63,936 bases of DNA, taken from positions 1 through 63,936 of the forward strand of contig CAMCFA010000009.1 of NCBI GenBank assembly GCA_945873955.1, read 5' to 3'. A model generated the notes under the pieces. That model worked only from the letters and a program-made list of their open reading frames with translations, did no database searches and was not told the DNA's origin. Shown here piece after piece: positions 32,444 through 40,728 of the stretch. Position numbers and translations under genes: made by a program. Within the stretch, counting starts at the first letter, position 1; each line of letters starts with the position of its first letter. The DNA is from an uncultured Clostridia bacterium. GTDB taxonomy: Bacteria; Bacillota; Clostridia; Oscillospirales; Ruminococcaceae.

Positions 32444-32721
32444 TACTAATTCTTAATCACCTTATAGACAAAGTCTATAAGGTGTGCCGCCTGCAAGACG
32501 GCTAGGGACACGCTGATTAAAGCGAAGCGTATCAAATTCAGCCGCGTGAGTATGCGCGTTTGAACGTGGCGAATTTGATTTAATCAGCGTTTCCCTTGTC
32601 AAAAACCTTTGGTTTTGACAGAATCAGTATTGAACGACTTTCCTGCGGCTTTGCCGCTCCAACCGCCATGGCGGTTGGTTCAACCTATAGACTTTGTCTA
32701 TAGGTTGATTAGGAAATAGTA
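32444..32721 (-). mobile_element. 278-bp palindromic MITE-like element, copy 2, at the BspA-like stop codon
   Basis: In reverse orientation it has the same termini as copy 1 (TACTAATTC..at 32444 and ..AATAGTA ending 32721) and the same chain of hairpins. It is flanked by TAA at 32441-32443 (the stop codon) and 32722-32724. Relative to the element, the duplicated triplet is TTA in both copies. It differs from copy 1 by an internal 93-bp palindromic insert and a few substitutions. Confidence 0.88.
32504..32596. mobile_element. Nested 93-bp palindromic mini-element inside copy 2
   Basis: It is bounded by AGGGACACGCTGATTAAA (32504-32521) and TTTAATCAGCGTTTCCCT (32579-32596), which match as an inverted repeat at 17 of 18 positions; TCAAATTC/GAATTTGA extends the pairing. 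Copy 1 lacks this stretch at the equivalent GGCTAG/TCAAAA junction. Confidence 0.75.
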
Positions 32722-32743
32722 TAAGATTCAGTTCATTCAAGTT

Positions 32744-32778
32744 AGCCCTGCGGGAAACCGCGGGGCTTTCTTTTTTTG
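32744..32778 (+). terminator. Terminator of the BspA-like gene, displaced by the element
   Basis: AGCCCTGCGG-GAAA-CCGCGGGGCT followed by TTCTTTTTTT is a strong terminator. It now lies 300 bp after the stop because the element sits between; without the insertion it would be about 20 bp away. Confidence 0.9.
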
Positions 32779-32796
32779 ATACCCGCTGCACGCCGC

Positions 32797-33003
32797 AAAA
32801 ACAAAGCGGAGAAATTCGCCAGAATCTCTCCGCCATGGGGATAACCCCTAGTATTCAGCCAAACCGCCTTGCCGTAGATATACTTAATAAAACCCGCTAC
32901 CTAGCAGGGTGGGTAAAATCGCCTGTCGGGTTCACGCTCCCTATCATCCGCAGTACGGGAGGTCTGCAATCCGCCGCCAGAGCCGAGATCCCTTTTTCAT
33001 CAT
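32797..33003 (-). ncRNA. Candidate 6S-like structured RNA
   Basis: A stand-alone minus-strand unit. A TATAAT (33010-33015) is followed by about 200 nt without a reading frame, ending in GGCGGAGAGAT..ATTTCTCCGC and TTTGTTTTTG (32797-32834). The RNA can fold as a rod: GGGAT pairs with ATCCC at the ends, CCGTA with TACGG around a large open bubble, and AACCCG with CGGGTT plus CAGG/CCTG in the apical arm, with a TTTTACCCACC loop strand. A rod with a central bubble is the 6S RNA shape. I could not match it to RNase P, SRP RNA or tmRNA. The strand assignment is firmer than the family. Confidence 0.5.
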
Positions 33004-33137
33004 GTTCGGATTATAGCAGTATACCCGAACGAACATTGCATAAGCAATTTACAAGGCAGTAAGTTAACTGAGTTTCGCCAGAACCTGCGCCGTGCGCTCA
33101 TCTGACATTAATATTATTTACAGAACAGCCTCGGCTA

Positions 33138-33518
33138 TTACTGTAAAATCTCGTCATCATCTTCGGACATATCTTCCAGCGAGAACAGAGCCTTCAAGAA
33201 CATCTCACCGATCTTCAGATTCTCCTCCTCGCTGTCAAGAGAGGAGAGCAGAAGCTCGTCGTCGTTTTCCTCGCCGCGGAGTACCACGAACTCCTCAGGT
33301 TCTTCTTCCTCGTCAACAGCTTCCGGCAGGAGCGCATAATAAACAGCCCCGTCGTACTCCATGCTGGAGATACACTCGAAATTTGTGGTAACGCCGTCCT
33401 CGTCGTCAAGAGGAATATATGTTTCATCATAGAAATGGAAAACAGCGGCCTTTCCAGCCTCGTCCATTAAGGTAACTGTTCCCTCGTTTTCATTGTAAAT
33501 TACATCGTATTTAGCCAT
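33138..33518 (-). CDS. DUF1292-family acidic protein
   Basis: A 126-residue, very acidic cytoplasmic protein (runs of Glu/Asp such as DEEEEPEEF). It resembles the DUF1292 family: an N-terminal TVTLMDEAGKAAVFHFYDE followed by YIPLDDE and EYDGAVYYALLP. Family members in Firmicutes often sit by ruvX/alaS-type genes; here it stands alone. The start at 33518 follows AAAGGAAGCG and was preferred to an upstream frame start at 33566 that lies within the leader. It has its own strong promoter. Function is unknown. Confidence 0.8.
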   Translation of the reverse strand: MAKYDVIYNENEGTVTLMDEAGKAAVFHFYDETYIPLDDEDGVTTNFECISSMEYDGAVYYALLPEAVDEEEEPEEFVVLRGEENDDELLLSSLDSEEENLKIGEMFLKALFSLEDMSEDDDEILQ

Positions 33519-33581
33519 ATTCGCTTCCTTTCCGTGCAGCACCCAGAAACATTGAGTGTTCCGCACCGATTTTCTATCTAT

Positions 33582-33610
33582 ATTTTACACCAAAAGACCG
33601 CCTTTGTCAA
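33582..33610 (-). promoter_or_regulatory. Promoter of the DUF1292 gene
   Basis: On the minus strand TTGACA (33605-33610) and TAAAAT (33582-33587) are 17 bp apart, near consensus. Confidence 0.8.
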
Positions 33611-33669
33611 TACGTTTCTTTATTGAAAAATACAATAAAAAGCAGAAATACGGCTGAACTTTTGACAAC

Positions 33670-33706
33670 AGAAACACAAAACGGCACTGCCGTAAAGCAA
33701 TGCCGC
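33670..33706 (-). terminator. Terminator of the SPDTG surface-protein gene
   Basis: On the minus strand GGCATTGC-TTTAC-GGCAGTGCC is followed by GTTTTGTGTTT, about 38 bp after the stop. Confidence 0.75.
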
Positions 33707-33741
33707 AATTGATGTTAAGAATTCCCTATTATCTATTCAGA

Positions 33742-34536
33742 TTAGGATCTCTTCTTGGATACCAGAACAGCGCCAGCAGCCAGAACAGCTACGCCAGCAA
33801 CAACTGCGATACCCTCAACACCGGTGTCAGGAGAACCCTTCTCGGTTGTAGCAGCATCAGTAGCGTCTGCTGCATCAGCGTCGGTAGCGTCTGTTGCGTC
33901 ATCAGCAGGAGCAGCGTCGCCGCCGATACCAGTAATGGTGAAGGTTACCTGGAGCTCATCGTCGAAGGAGAAGCCAGCAGCGTCGATAGGAGCGTCCTTA
34001 GAGGTGTCGCCGTATGCGTTGTAGATCTCAAGACGGATCTTGCCGTTGCCCTCGATATCGCCGTAGAGGATCTTGCTCTGGTCAACGGGAACGTCGGTCT
34101 CAGTGCCATCAGAGCTGATAGCGGTAACTACAACGTCAGAGATCTCAATTCCAGCGTCCTGAGCAACTGCCATCTTCTCAGCAGCAGTAGCGGAAGAACC
34201 AAGAGCCTCGTAAGCATCAGAACCCTTGCCGCAGTCCATAGCGGTAGCGAGGTCAGCGATATCTACGCAGAATACGGTAGCACCGGTAGCAGTAGCGGGA
34301 ACCATCTCAGCGGTCTCCTCATCCTCGAACTCGAAATTACCAACGGAAACAGTGTATGTACCGTCGCCGGTTACATCAACATTGCCCTCGGGATAAGCAC
34401 CGAGTTCCATGGAAGAGCAGGACCAGTCGGAAGAAGCGTACATAAGGAATGCGTCATAAGCGCTTGCGGAAGCAGCTACAACTGCTGCGCTTACAACTGC
34501 TGCACTTGCAGCGCCAAGAATCTTTGTAATCTTCAT
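33742..34536 (-). CDS. Secreted surface protein with SPDTG C-terminal anchor motif
   Basis: A 264-residue exported protein. The signal peptide (MKITKILGAASAAVVSAAVV, cleaved near ASASA-YD) precedes about 170 residues of beta-rich sequence resembling a carbohydrate-binding or adhesion module. A low-complexity Ala/Thr/Asp linker (DATDATDADAADATDA) leads to SPDTG, a hydrophobic helix and KKRS. This tail has the order of a sortase sorting signal, with SPDTG in place of LPxTG, so covalent wall attachment is likely if a matching sortase exists. The ligand is unknown. A strong promoter and terminator bracket it, suggesting high expression. Confidence 0.8.
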   Translation of the reverse strand: MKITKILGAASAAVVSAAVVAASASAYDAFLMYASSDWSCSSMELGAYPEGNVDVTGDGTYTVSVGNFEFEDEETAEMVPATATGATVFCVDIADLATAMDCGKGSDAYEALGSSATAAEKMAVAQDAGIEISDVVVTAISSDGTETDVPVDQSKILYGDIEGNGKIRLEIYNAYGDTSKDAPIDAAGFSFDDELQVTFTITGIGGDAAPADDATDATDADAADATDAATTEKGSPDTGVEGIAVVAGVAVLAAGAVLVSKKRS

Positions 34537-34597
34537 GATAAAAAATCCTCCAAATATTTTTGAACAGCATAGTCGTTCTATGCTAATCCATGTATAT

Positions 34598-34626
34598 ATT
34601 TTATAACATTACAGCGCTTTTTTCAA
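34598..34626 (-). promoter_or_regulatory. Promoter of the SPDTG surface-protein gene
   Basis: On the minus strand TTGAAA (34621-34626) and TAAAAT (34598-34603) are 17 bp apart. A CATAG-AACGA-CTATG hairpin lies in the leader, and TTGGAGG precedes the ATG. Confidence 0.7.
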
Positions 34627-34751
34627 TTGTGAGATTATACAAATTTTAAACGTTTACATCAGTTGCTTTTACTAAAATAGCACAAAAAGTAACCGATAAG
34701 CTACGTCAAAATACCGTATAACTTAAATCAAGCGTCCTGTTATAACCTAAA

Positions 34752-37289
34752 TTACTTTTTACGGAAATTCGGATTATCGTCCGGCTCCCGCATTATCGCG
34801 TCAAACAGCCGCTGGGTCTTGCTGGAACGTCCCCGCTTCTTTTCCTTGAGCATGTTCAGTTCCTCGTGGGTGCTGCTGACCGCGTCCTCCTGCGGGAACA
34901 AGTGCCGTTCCTCCGTCCAGATACCACTGGGGACTTCCGGCTTTTCCTCTGGGCTGGTTTCCGCTGAGGAACGCCGTTTGCCGCTGTGTGCGGGCTTGTC
35001 CGAATGATCCTGCGGTTCTGGCGCGGCAGCCTGCGCTCCCTGCTTCCTGGTGCGGGTTTCCGGCTTCTTAGCGGAAGTTACCTGTTTCTGCGGCGCTTCC
35101 TCCCAGACCGACTCCTCCCCGAAGCCTGAACCTATCGGCTGGCTCATGTCGCTCTCCGACTGGTCGAGCAGGTCGAAAATGGACTCCAGACCGTCGAACG
35201 GATCTATCTCCTCCGGCTGAGGCGGCTGCGGCTGTTCCTCCGGGCGCGAGACCGCGCTGAACCCGCTGTCCGCCACGCTGAGTGGAGTTCCGGCGATCTT
35301 CCCGTAAGCGGAGATCGCCGCCGCGTTCTTCCTTATTACTTTAGGCTTGGGAGTTGCAGGCTGCTCCGGCTCTTTGGCAGGCTCAGGCTGCTTGTCCTCC
35401 GATTTTGTCCACTCCGGCGCCGGTTCTTCCGGGCTGAAATCCTCCCCGCTGAATGCCGTGAATCCGCGCTCCTGCCCCGTCTGGCGTACCTCCTGCGATT
35501 TCTCCGGGGTTATCCTTTCCGGCTCTCCCGGTCGGAAATTCTCACTGCTGAACGCTGTGAACCCGCGCTCCTGTGGTGTCTGGCGAATCTCCTGCGGCTT
35601 CTCTGGGGCGACCCTTTCCGTCTCTGCCGGACGGAAATTCTCACTGCTGAACGCTGTGAACCCACGCTCCTGCGCCGCCTTGCGTACCTCCTGCGGTTTC
35701 TCCGGGGCGACCCTTTCCGGCTGCTCTGCCGGGCGGAAGTCCTCCCCGCTGAACGCCGTGAATCCGCGCTCCTGCGGTGCAGAATAGCTCTCCGGCTGAT
35801 CCTGCGGTCTGCTGAACGGCTGCGGTTCGCCGCCGCGGATTATATGAGATACCTGCCCCCTGCCCTGCGACTTCTGCCGCTCCACGCTGGGTGAGGTGAA
35901 GAAGCCCTCCCGGCGCTGCTGGGGCTGCGGAACGATCTCCGGTTCTTCCGGCTTTTCCTCCGGCTTGTGTTCGATCTCGCTTCGGCTGATACGCTCCGGC
36001 ACGAACGGTCTTACAACGCGCTCCTGCTGGCGCTCCGGCTCTTTCTTCCTAACCTCTACCACTGGGTTGCTGCGGGAGATGTCCATTGTCTTTGAATAGC
36101 TGATGAACGAAGTGAGGTCGTCCGGCTGTATCTCGCCGTTGTTGACCTTTTCTTTCATTGCTTCAAGGTACAGCTTCCAGCTTTCGTACTCCTTGAGGCT
36201 CATGCCGCCGGAGTTCACACGGCTGTACATCTCGTCGGTGATCTCGTCGCACTGGCGCTCCATTTCGGGAGTTACCCGGCTGCGGGGGTGCTCCATTTCG
36301 TACAGCTCAAGGCAGGTGCGCCCGCCGGGATTCGGCAGGGAGCAGTATTCCTCGGTGTACTCGCTGTCCCGGACGTAATACCGCCCGCAGCGCTTGCACC
36401 GCGCTAACCAGCCTCCGCTTTCCAGCAGGGCGTCAATTTCAAGGTCTACCGCCGCTTTCAAGCCGCAGGGCATGTATATCTTCTTCGGGGTATGCTCCAT
36501 TGCGGAGCGGGACATATTGTAGCTGCTCAGCTCCTGTGCCAGACCGGGCTTCATGTGGGCGAAAGCGTCCATTGCTATCTGGTCTGACATGGAGTCATAC
36601 GAACCTATATCGGAGTAATCGTCCGAATAGTCAAAGTCCGCCAGCAGGTTCTTTATGATATCTTTGGAAATATTAGGATACATAAAAGGCGCAGAGGGCA
36701 GCCGTCCGGCAGAGAACACCTGAGTTACGCCCAGATCCTCCAGCCGGCAGCCAAGCTCCCTGGCAGTGACGCTGAACATAAGATCAAAGTAGTTCCGCCG
36801 GGCGTTTGCCTCCTCCACGCCGGAAAGCTCTTTAGAAAACAGAAAATAAACCTTGTTCTTGGCGTAGTCCTGCACCCGGACAAGGTTCAGCCATTCGTTT
36901 ATTGCCTTGTTGTAGCGGTATTCGCACAGTCTGACAAAGACCGCCTTTTCAAACGCGGTCTTGCAGTCAATGAATCTGTTCCACAGCGCCGACGTTCCCA
37001 CATTGTCCCGGCGGCATACATAGTCTATCCAGCAGTCCAACACGATCTTCTCGTAGACCGTGCGCAGATTATGCTCGATATAGACGTGCATGTTTTTCAG
37101 AGAGTTCCGCAGATCCGTCACCCGGTCGAAATCAAGCTCGCCGGAGCGCAGCGCCTCGTCGCAGACGGCGATAGCGTTCTCGGCAAAATACGACAGGTCG
37201 TAATCGCAGAAGGAAAGCAGCGAAAACGGATAGCGGAGCTGAAATATCTCGCTGGAATTTTTCCCTGCTAGGTTGAGAATTCTTTCCAA
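34752..37289 (-). CDS. Hypothetical 845-residue protein with zinc ribbon and GFTAFS tandem repeats
   Basis: Not recognised. Residues 1-330 look globular and helical. Near 300-335 a CKRCGRYYV..YCSLPN..RTC pattern suggests a zinc ribbon, as in DUF6076-type proteins. The C-terminal half is disordered, rich in Pro, Glu, Gln and Arg. It contains three and a half tandem copies of a 33-34-residue unit starting QERGFTAFS and ending near PEKPQEVRQ; a distant GFSAVS echo follows. There is no signal peptide or membrane helix. The gene is 18 bp downstream of a membrane-protein gene and could be cotranscribed. The short linear repeats look like docking motifs for a partner. Confidence 0.65.
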   Translation of the reverse strand: MERILNLAGKNSSEIFQLRYPFSLLSFCDYDLSYFAENAIAVCDEALRSGELDFDRVTDLRNSLKNMHVYIEHNLRTVYEKIVLDCWIDYVCRRDNVGTSALWNRFIDCKTAFEKAVFVRLCEYRYNKAINEWLNLVRVQDYAKNKVYFLFSKELSGVEEANARRNYFDLMFSVTARELGCRLEDLGVTQVFSAGRLPSAPFMYPNISKDIIKNLLADFDYSDDYSDIGSYDSMSDQIAMDAFAHMKPGLAQELSSYNMSRSAMEHTPKKIYMPCGLKAAVDLEIDALLESGGWLARCKRCGRYYVRDSEYTEEYCSLPNPGGRTCLELYEMEHPRSRVTPEMERQCDEITDEMYSRVNSGGMSLKEYESWKLYLEAMKEKVNNGEIQPDDLTSFISYSKTMDISRSNPVVEVRKKEPERQQERVVRPFVPERISRSEIEHKPEEKPEEPEIVPQPQQRREGFFTSPSVERQKSQGRGQVSHIIRGGEPQPFSRPQDQPESYSAPQERGFTAFSGEDFRPAEQPERVAPEKPQEVRKAAQERGFTAFSSENFRPAETERVAPEKPQEIRQTPQERGFTAFSSENFRPGEPERITPEKSQEVRQTGQERGFTAFSGEDFSPEEPAPEWTKSEDKQPEPAKEPEQPATPKPKVIRKNAAAISAYGKIAGTPLSVADSGFSAVSRPEEQPQPPQPEEIDPFDGLESIFDLLDQSESDMSQPIGSGFGEESVWEEAPQKQVTSAKKPETRTRKQGAQAAAPEPQDHSDKPAHSGKRRSSAETSPEEKPEVPSGIWTEERHLFPQEDAVSSTHEELNMLKEKKRGRSSKTQRLFDAIMREPDDNPNFRKK

Positions 37290-37307
37290 TTCAACGCTCC
37301 TTTTCCG

Positions 37308-38213
37308 TCATTCTGCGCTGCCCGCAGACTCAGCAGTGGCAGCGGCGGTAACTGCGATAGTCTCAAAGGTATCCTCTGCGGCTGCGGACTCCTCCGAAGT
37401 CACAACGGCGGTGACGCCCTCGGCGATATAGGGATTCTCCTTGATCGTACCCTCGACGTTCAGCATTTGTATCTTCTCGCCGTCGATCGTCTGAACAGTC
37501 CACGAAACCGGGCTGTCGGTTCTGCTGGTGTATTTTGTGGTGACTACCCAGCCGCAGCCAAGCACTCTCTTTGCGCTGCCAAACGGGATCTCAGCGTCAC
37601 CGGTTACGTCCTCAACGTAGTAGCTTGCGGTGCGGCGCTCACCGGTGGGCTTGTCAACATAGCGCACTATGCGGTAGTTTCCGTCCGGGGACATCACCTC
37701 GTAACTTGTATCGCGGAGGGTCAGATCAACCCCGGTGAGGGACATTCTCCCCATAAGCAGCGTGATCGTGATATACGCTGCGCCGCCCACGACGTACATG
37801 AGCAGATACATTGTACCCAGTACGGTTTTAAGCGTTTCGTTGGCTCTGCTGATGAAGAATATCGCAATCACCACGCACAGCGGCGGAAGTATCATATACC
37901 AGTTGCCGAAAGCAAGCAGGAAGGTCGCAAAGACAATGATCGGCAGCAGCATGACGTTTATCTGCGTGATGACTTGGCGGCGGGTGTAGATCATCAGCCC
38001 CAGCGCCGCGATATTCACGAAAACGTACAGCACGAACAGCGGAGTAGGATTCTCAAACTCAAGGAAGTACGCGTAATTGAGCCACGCGACCCATATCAAG
38101 AATCCGGTGTAGCCCCAGCACAGCACAGCAACACCCCGCTTGAGCCAGACGTTCTTGAACAGTGCCACAAGTTGATCCATAAAGCCGCCTTTTTTTGCGC
38201 CCGTCTTGTCCAT
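37308..38213 (-). CDS. Hypothetical multi-pass membrane protein
   Basis: A 301-residue protein, family not recognised. Five hydrophobic segments lie between residues 27 and 160 (for example GVAVLCWGYTGFLIWVAW, LFVLYVFVNIAALGLMIY). They are followed by an extracytoplasmic-looking domain of about 120 residues (TSYEVMSPDGNYRIVRYVDKPTG) and an Ala/Glu/Thr-rich tail. MSPDGNYRIVRY resembles segments found in small secreted sensing proteins. It sits 35 bp after the secreted protein gene 38249-39169 and 18 bp before the 845-residue protein, so the three may form one operon. Confidence 0.6.
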   Translation of the reverse strand: MDKTGAKKGGFMDQLVALFKNVWLKRGVAVLCWGYTGFLIWVAWLNYAYFLEFENPTPLFVLYVFVNIAALGLMIYTRRQVITQINVMLLPIIVFATFLLAFGNWYMILPPLCVVIAIFFISRANETLKTVLGTMYLLMYVVGGAAYITITLLMGRMSLTGVDLTLRDTSYEVMSPDGNYRIVRYVDKPTGERRTASYYVEDVTGDAEIPFGSAKRVLGCGWVVTTKYTSRTDSPVSWTVQTIDGEKIQMLNVEGTIKENPYIAEGVTAVVTSEESAAAEDTFETIAVTAAATAESAGSAE

Positions 38214-38248
38214 ACTTCCCTCCTGCTTAGTGTTTGAAGTCCTTTATA

Positions 38249-39169
38249 TCAATAGAACTTCTTCTTTCTGTAAATCAGATAGCCGACTACCGCCAAGATA
38301 GATACCAGCACCGCAATGCCGACAATGATAACGATCATCATGACCGGGGATTCCGGCTCGGAATAAAGCTCGCTGTAATTTATCGACTGAGATGTAGCCG
38401 CGGTAGCCGCAGTGCGGATAGTGGTCTGTGCCGTTGTTGCCGCCGAGGTAGCTGCGGTAGTCTGCTCCGGCTCGGTAACAGCCGCTTCCTGTGTATCCGG
38501 GGTCTGCTCTGCGGTAGAGGGAGCTGCCTGTACTGTTCCCTCGGTATCGATAGTAGCCGCAGGCTCAACAACGGGATCTTCCGGTTCAGCGGTAGGCTCC
38601 GGCTCTACTTCAACGCCGCTGCCTGTGCCGTCAACGATCCTCATGTTTCTGACGGACAGCTTGACCTTCCCCTGCGCGGGAGCGCCCCAGTTAGTTCTTA
38701 CCTGAAGAAGTATATACGCAGGCTCTGACTTGGCGAATTCCTCATAATAATGAGAGCCCTCCTCACTGATAGTGACCCACTCGCCATACTTTAACGGGGT
38801 GTATTCATCAGGGTTGACCCAGCCCCATTTGGAGTTGAAACCTGGCAAACACGCAATAACATCTTTCCCCTCAGTTTCCAGTTTAACTTCTACTTCTACA
38901 CGAACATCATCTCGTTTCCAGAACTCGGGGTCAAGATACTCGTTAAAAAGCATGAATCTAAGAGAAACATATTTGGATTCTGTACTATCTCCGTATTCAG
39001 TTTCATATACGCCCTGTGTACCATTTACTTCGTACCAGTCGGAAATTATCTGGTCACACAGTGGATCGTCAAGGTTATAAGTATAATCGGCGAATGCAGT
39101 AACAGATACCGCCGCCATAAGCGCAGCGGCAAACAGCCCGCAGACTGCCTTCCTCATTTTTGATAACAT
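38249..39169 (-). CDS. Secreted membrane-anchored protein with Thr/Ala-rich stalk
   Basis: A 306-residue protein with signal peptide (MLSKMRKAVCGLFAAALMAA, cleaved after AFA). A beta-rich domain of about 160 residues resembles a carbohydrate-binding module (YVSLRFMLFNEYLDPEFW, WGAPAQGKVKLSVRNMRI). A long Thr/Ala/Glu/Pro stalk, a C-terminal helix (MMIVIIVGIAVLVSILAVV) and RKKKFY tail follow. It is therefore displayed on the outer membrane face. The start at 39169 follows TGGAGGAATTGAAT; the longer frame from 39184 begins upstream of that site. First gene of a probable three-gene unit. Confidence 0.7.
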   Translation of the reverse strand: MLSKMRKAVCGLFAAALMAAVSVTAFADYTYNLDDPLCDQIISDWYEVNGTQGVYETEYGDSTESKYVSLRFMLFNEYLDPEFWKRDDVRVEVEVKLETEGKDVIACLPGFNSKWGWVNPDEYTPLKYGEWVTISEEGSHYYEEFAKSEPAYILLQVRTNWGAPAQGKVKLSVRNMRIVDGTGSGVEVEPEPTAEPEDPVVEPAATIDTEGTVQAAPSTAEQTPDTQEAAVTEPEQTTAATSAATTAQTTIRTAATAATSQSINYSELYSEPESPVMMIVIIVGIAVLVSILAVVGYLIYRKKKFY

Positions 39170-39228
39170 ATTCAATTCCTCCAATACATATATAATAAAT
39201 GCAGCATGGAAAACCGCCGCATATAGTT

Positions 39229-39257
39229 ATTGTATAACAAATCTATGAAAAATTCAA
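39229..39257 (-). promoter_or_regulatory. Promoter of the 38249-39169 gene
   Basis: On the minus strand TTGAAT (39252-39257) and TACAAT (39229-39234) are 17 bp apart, followed by a 60-bp leader to the ribosome binding site. Confidence 0.6.
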
Positions 39258-39376
39258 GTGTTTTTGATAAGTTTATAATCTTTCACAAATTTTGTTATGA
39301 GCCGCGGCACTTTGTTGGAAATTCTGCAATGCCGCGAAAAATGTGCGGTAATCAAGCCCAAACAGCCGTTTCCCGC

Positions 39377-39406
39377 AAAAACAGAAACCCACACCGATAC
39401 GGTGCG
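39377..39406 (-). terminator. Terminator of ftsZ and the dcw cluster
   Basis: On the minus strand CCGCACCG-TAT-CGGTGTGG is followed by GTTTCTGTTTTTG, about 27 bp after the ftsZ stop. Confidence 0.75.
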
Positions 39407-39433
39407 GATTTCCGGTAAATTCTGTTGTTCAGA

Positions 39434-40567
39434 TCATCTGGAATTGTTGAGGATATTGAGCAGCGTGTTGATGTCCTCCTCGCCGCCGTTGAACCCTGCC
39501 GAGGGGATCGCGAAGCCGTTCGCGTCGGTCTGTCCCGCCTCTGCGGAAGCCGGCTGACCGTCCTGCATACCCTCTTCGTCGATGAAATCAGTGGCGATAA
39601 CGATAACGGAAACCTCGTCGTCCGCCAGAGATTCATCAAACTGCATACCCATTTTTATCTCTGCGTCGGGCGCAGCGTTCTTGGTGATCTCGCTTGCGAT
39701 ACCGTCAACCTCGTCCGCGGAGGTGGACATAGGAATGCTGATATTGATAAGCAGTCTGCGTGCGCCAAGAATAGAGGTTTCCAGCAGCGGGCTGTGGAGC
39801 ACCTGATCCAGAGCCTCCTCGTTCTTGTTGTCGCCCTTGCCCTGACCGATAGCCATGTGCGCGATACCGGAATCCTTGAGCGCCATGGTAACGTCCGCGA
39901 AGTCCACGCTGATGAAGCCAACGCCCTTAACAAGATCGGATATACCCTTTACCGCCTTGAAAAGCACGCTGTCAACTGCCTTGAATGCGTCGATCATACT
40001 GAGCTTAGAGGTGGAGATCTCCTTTACCTTCTCGTTAGGGATAACGATAAGGGAGTCAACGTACTTCCTCATCTCGGCAATGCCCTTGAGCGCTTGGTTC
40101 ATCTTAGCCTGACCCTCAAAAGCGAAGGGCTTGGTAACTACGCCGACGGTGAGCTTGCCCAGTTCCTTTGCGATAGAAGCAACAACCGGAGCAGCGCCGG
40201 TACCGGTTCCGCCGCCCATTCCGGCAGCGATAAACACCATGGACTCGCTCTCCATTACAGCCTTCAGCTCGTCGCGGTTCTCCTCGGCAGACTCCTGACC
40301 AACTGCGGGCTTGTTGCCTGCGCCCTGACCCTTGGTGCGCTTCTTGCCGATCTGGATACGCTTCATGCGGCTGCCGTCCTTAGAACGCAGCGCCTTTACA
40401 TCAGTGTTGGCAACAACATAATCAATACCGGTCATGTTGCCCTCGACCATGTGGCTGACTGCGTTTCCGCCGCCGCCGCCCACGCCGATGACCATTATTT
40501 TGGTTTCGTCCTCGAAATCCTCGTCCATAACGAACTCGTCGTCGTGGTTATCTATTTCAAATGCCAT
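39434..40567 (-). CDS. ftsZ: Cell division GTPase FtsZ
   Basis: A 377-residue tubulin homologue. It has VIGVGGGGGNAVSHM at the nucleotide pocket, NTDVKAL, the tubulin signature GGGTGTGAAP, the T7 loop region and a conserved C-terminal tail ending near NGGEEDINTLLNILN. It polymerises into the division ring. The conserved C-terminal peptide that binds FtsA is not of the usual DIPxFLR form, and no ftsA is present in the window. It lies at the end of the dcw cluster with an extra promoter of its own in the 161-bp gap after ftsQ. RBS TGGAGGG precedes the ATG. Confidence 0.98.
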   Translation of the reverse strand: MAFEIDNHDDEFVMDEDFEDETKIMVIGVGGGGGNAVSHMVEGNMTGIDYVVANTDVKALRSKDGSRMKRIQIGKKRTKGQGAGNKPAVGQESAEENRDELKAVMESESMVFIAAGMGGGTGTGAAPVVASIAKELGKLTVGVVTKPFAFEGQAKMNQALKGIAEMRKYVDSLIVIPNEKVKEISTSKLSMIDAFKAVDSVLFKAVKGISDLVKGVGFISVDFADVTMALKDSGIAHMAIGQGKGDNKNEEALDQVLHSPLLETSILGARRLLINISIPMSTSADEVDGIASEITKNAAPDAEIKMGMQFDESLADDEVSVIVIATDFIDEEGMQDGQPASAEAGQTDANGFAIPSAGFNGGEEDINTLLNILNNSR

Positions 40568-40629
40568 AATGTTTTTCCCTCCATGATTTTTTATGACTTC
40601 GCAATCGGATCAAAATACAACTACTTATT

Positions 40630-40658
40630 ATTATAGCAGATACCCGCCACAATTGCAA
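40630..40658 (-). promoter_or_regulatory. Dedicated ftsZ promoter
   Basis: On the minus strand TTGCAA (40653-40658) and TATAAT (40630-40635) are 17 bp apart, with TGC before the -10. It lies in the ftsQ-ftsZ gap. Confidence 0.8.
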
Positions 40659-40728
40659 CTGTTTTTTAAAAAATATTTTGACAAATTATTCATAAAATTC
40701 AGAAAGCCGTCTGTGACATTCAACTAAA

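Noticed and set aside
32797-33003. RNase P RNA, SRP RNA or tmRNA
   Set aside because: The conserved cores of these RNAs (for example GAGGAAAGTCC for RNase P, the GGAAG asymmetric loop of SRP, the tRNA-like ends of tmRNA) are not present.
35347-35787. CRISPR-like periodic DNA of about 100 bp
   Set aside because: It is the in-frame tandem repeat of the 845-residue protein; units are adjacent with no spacers.
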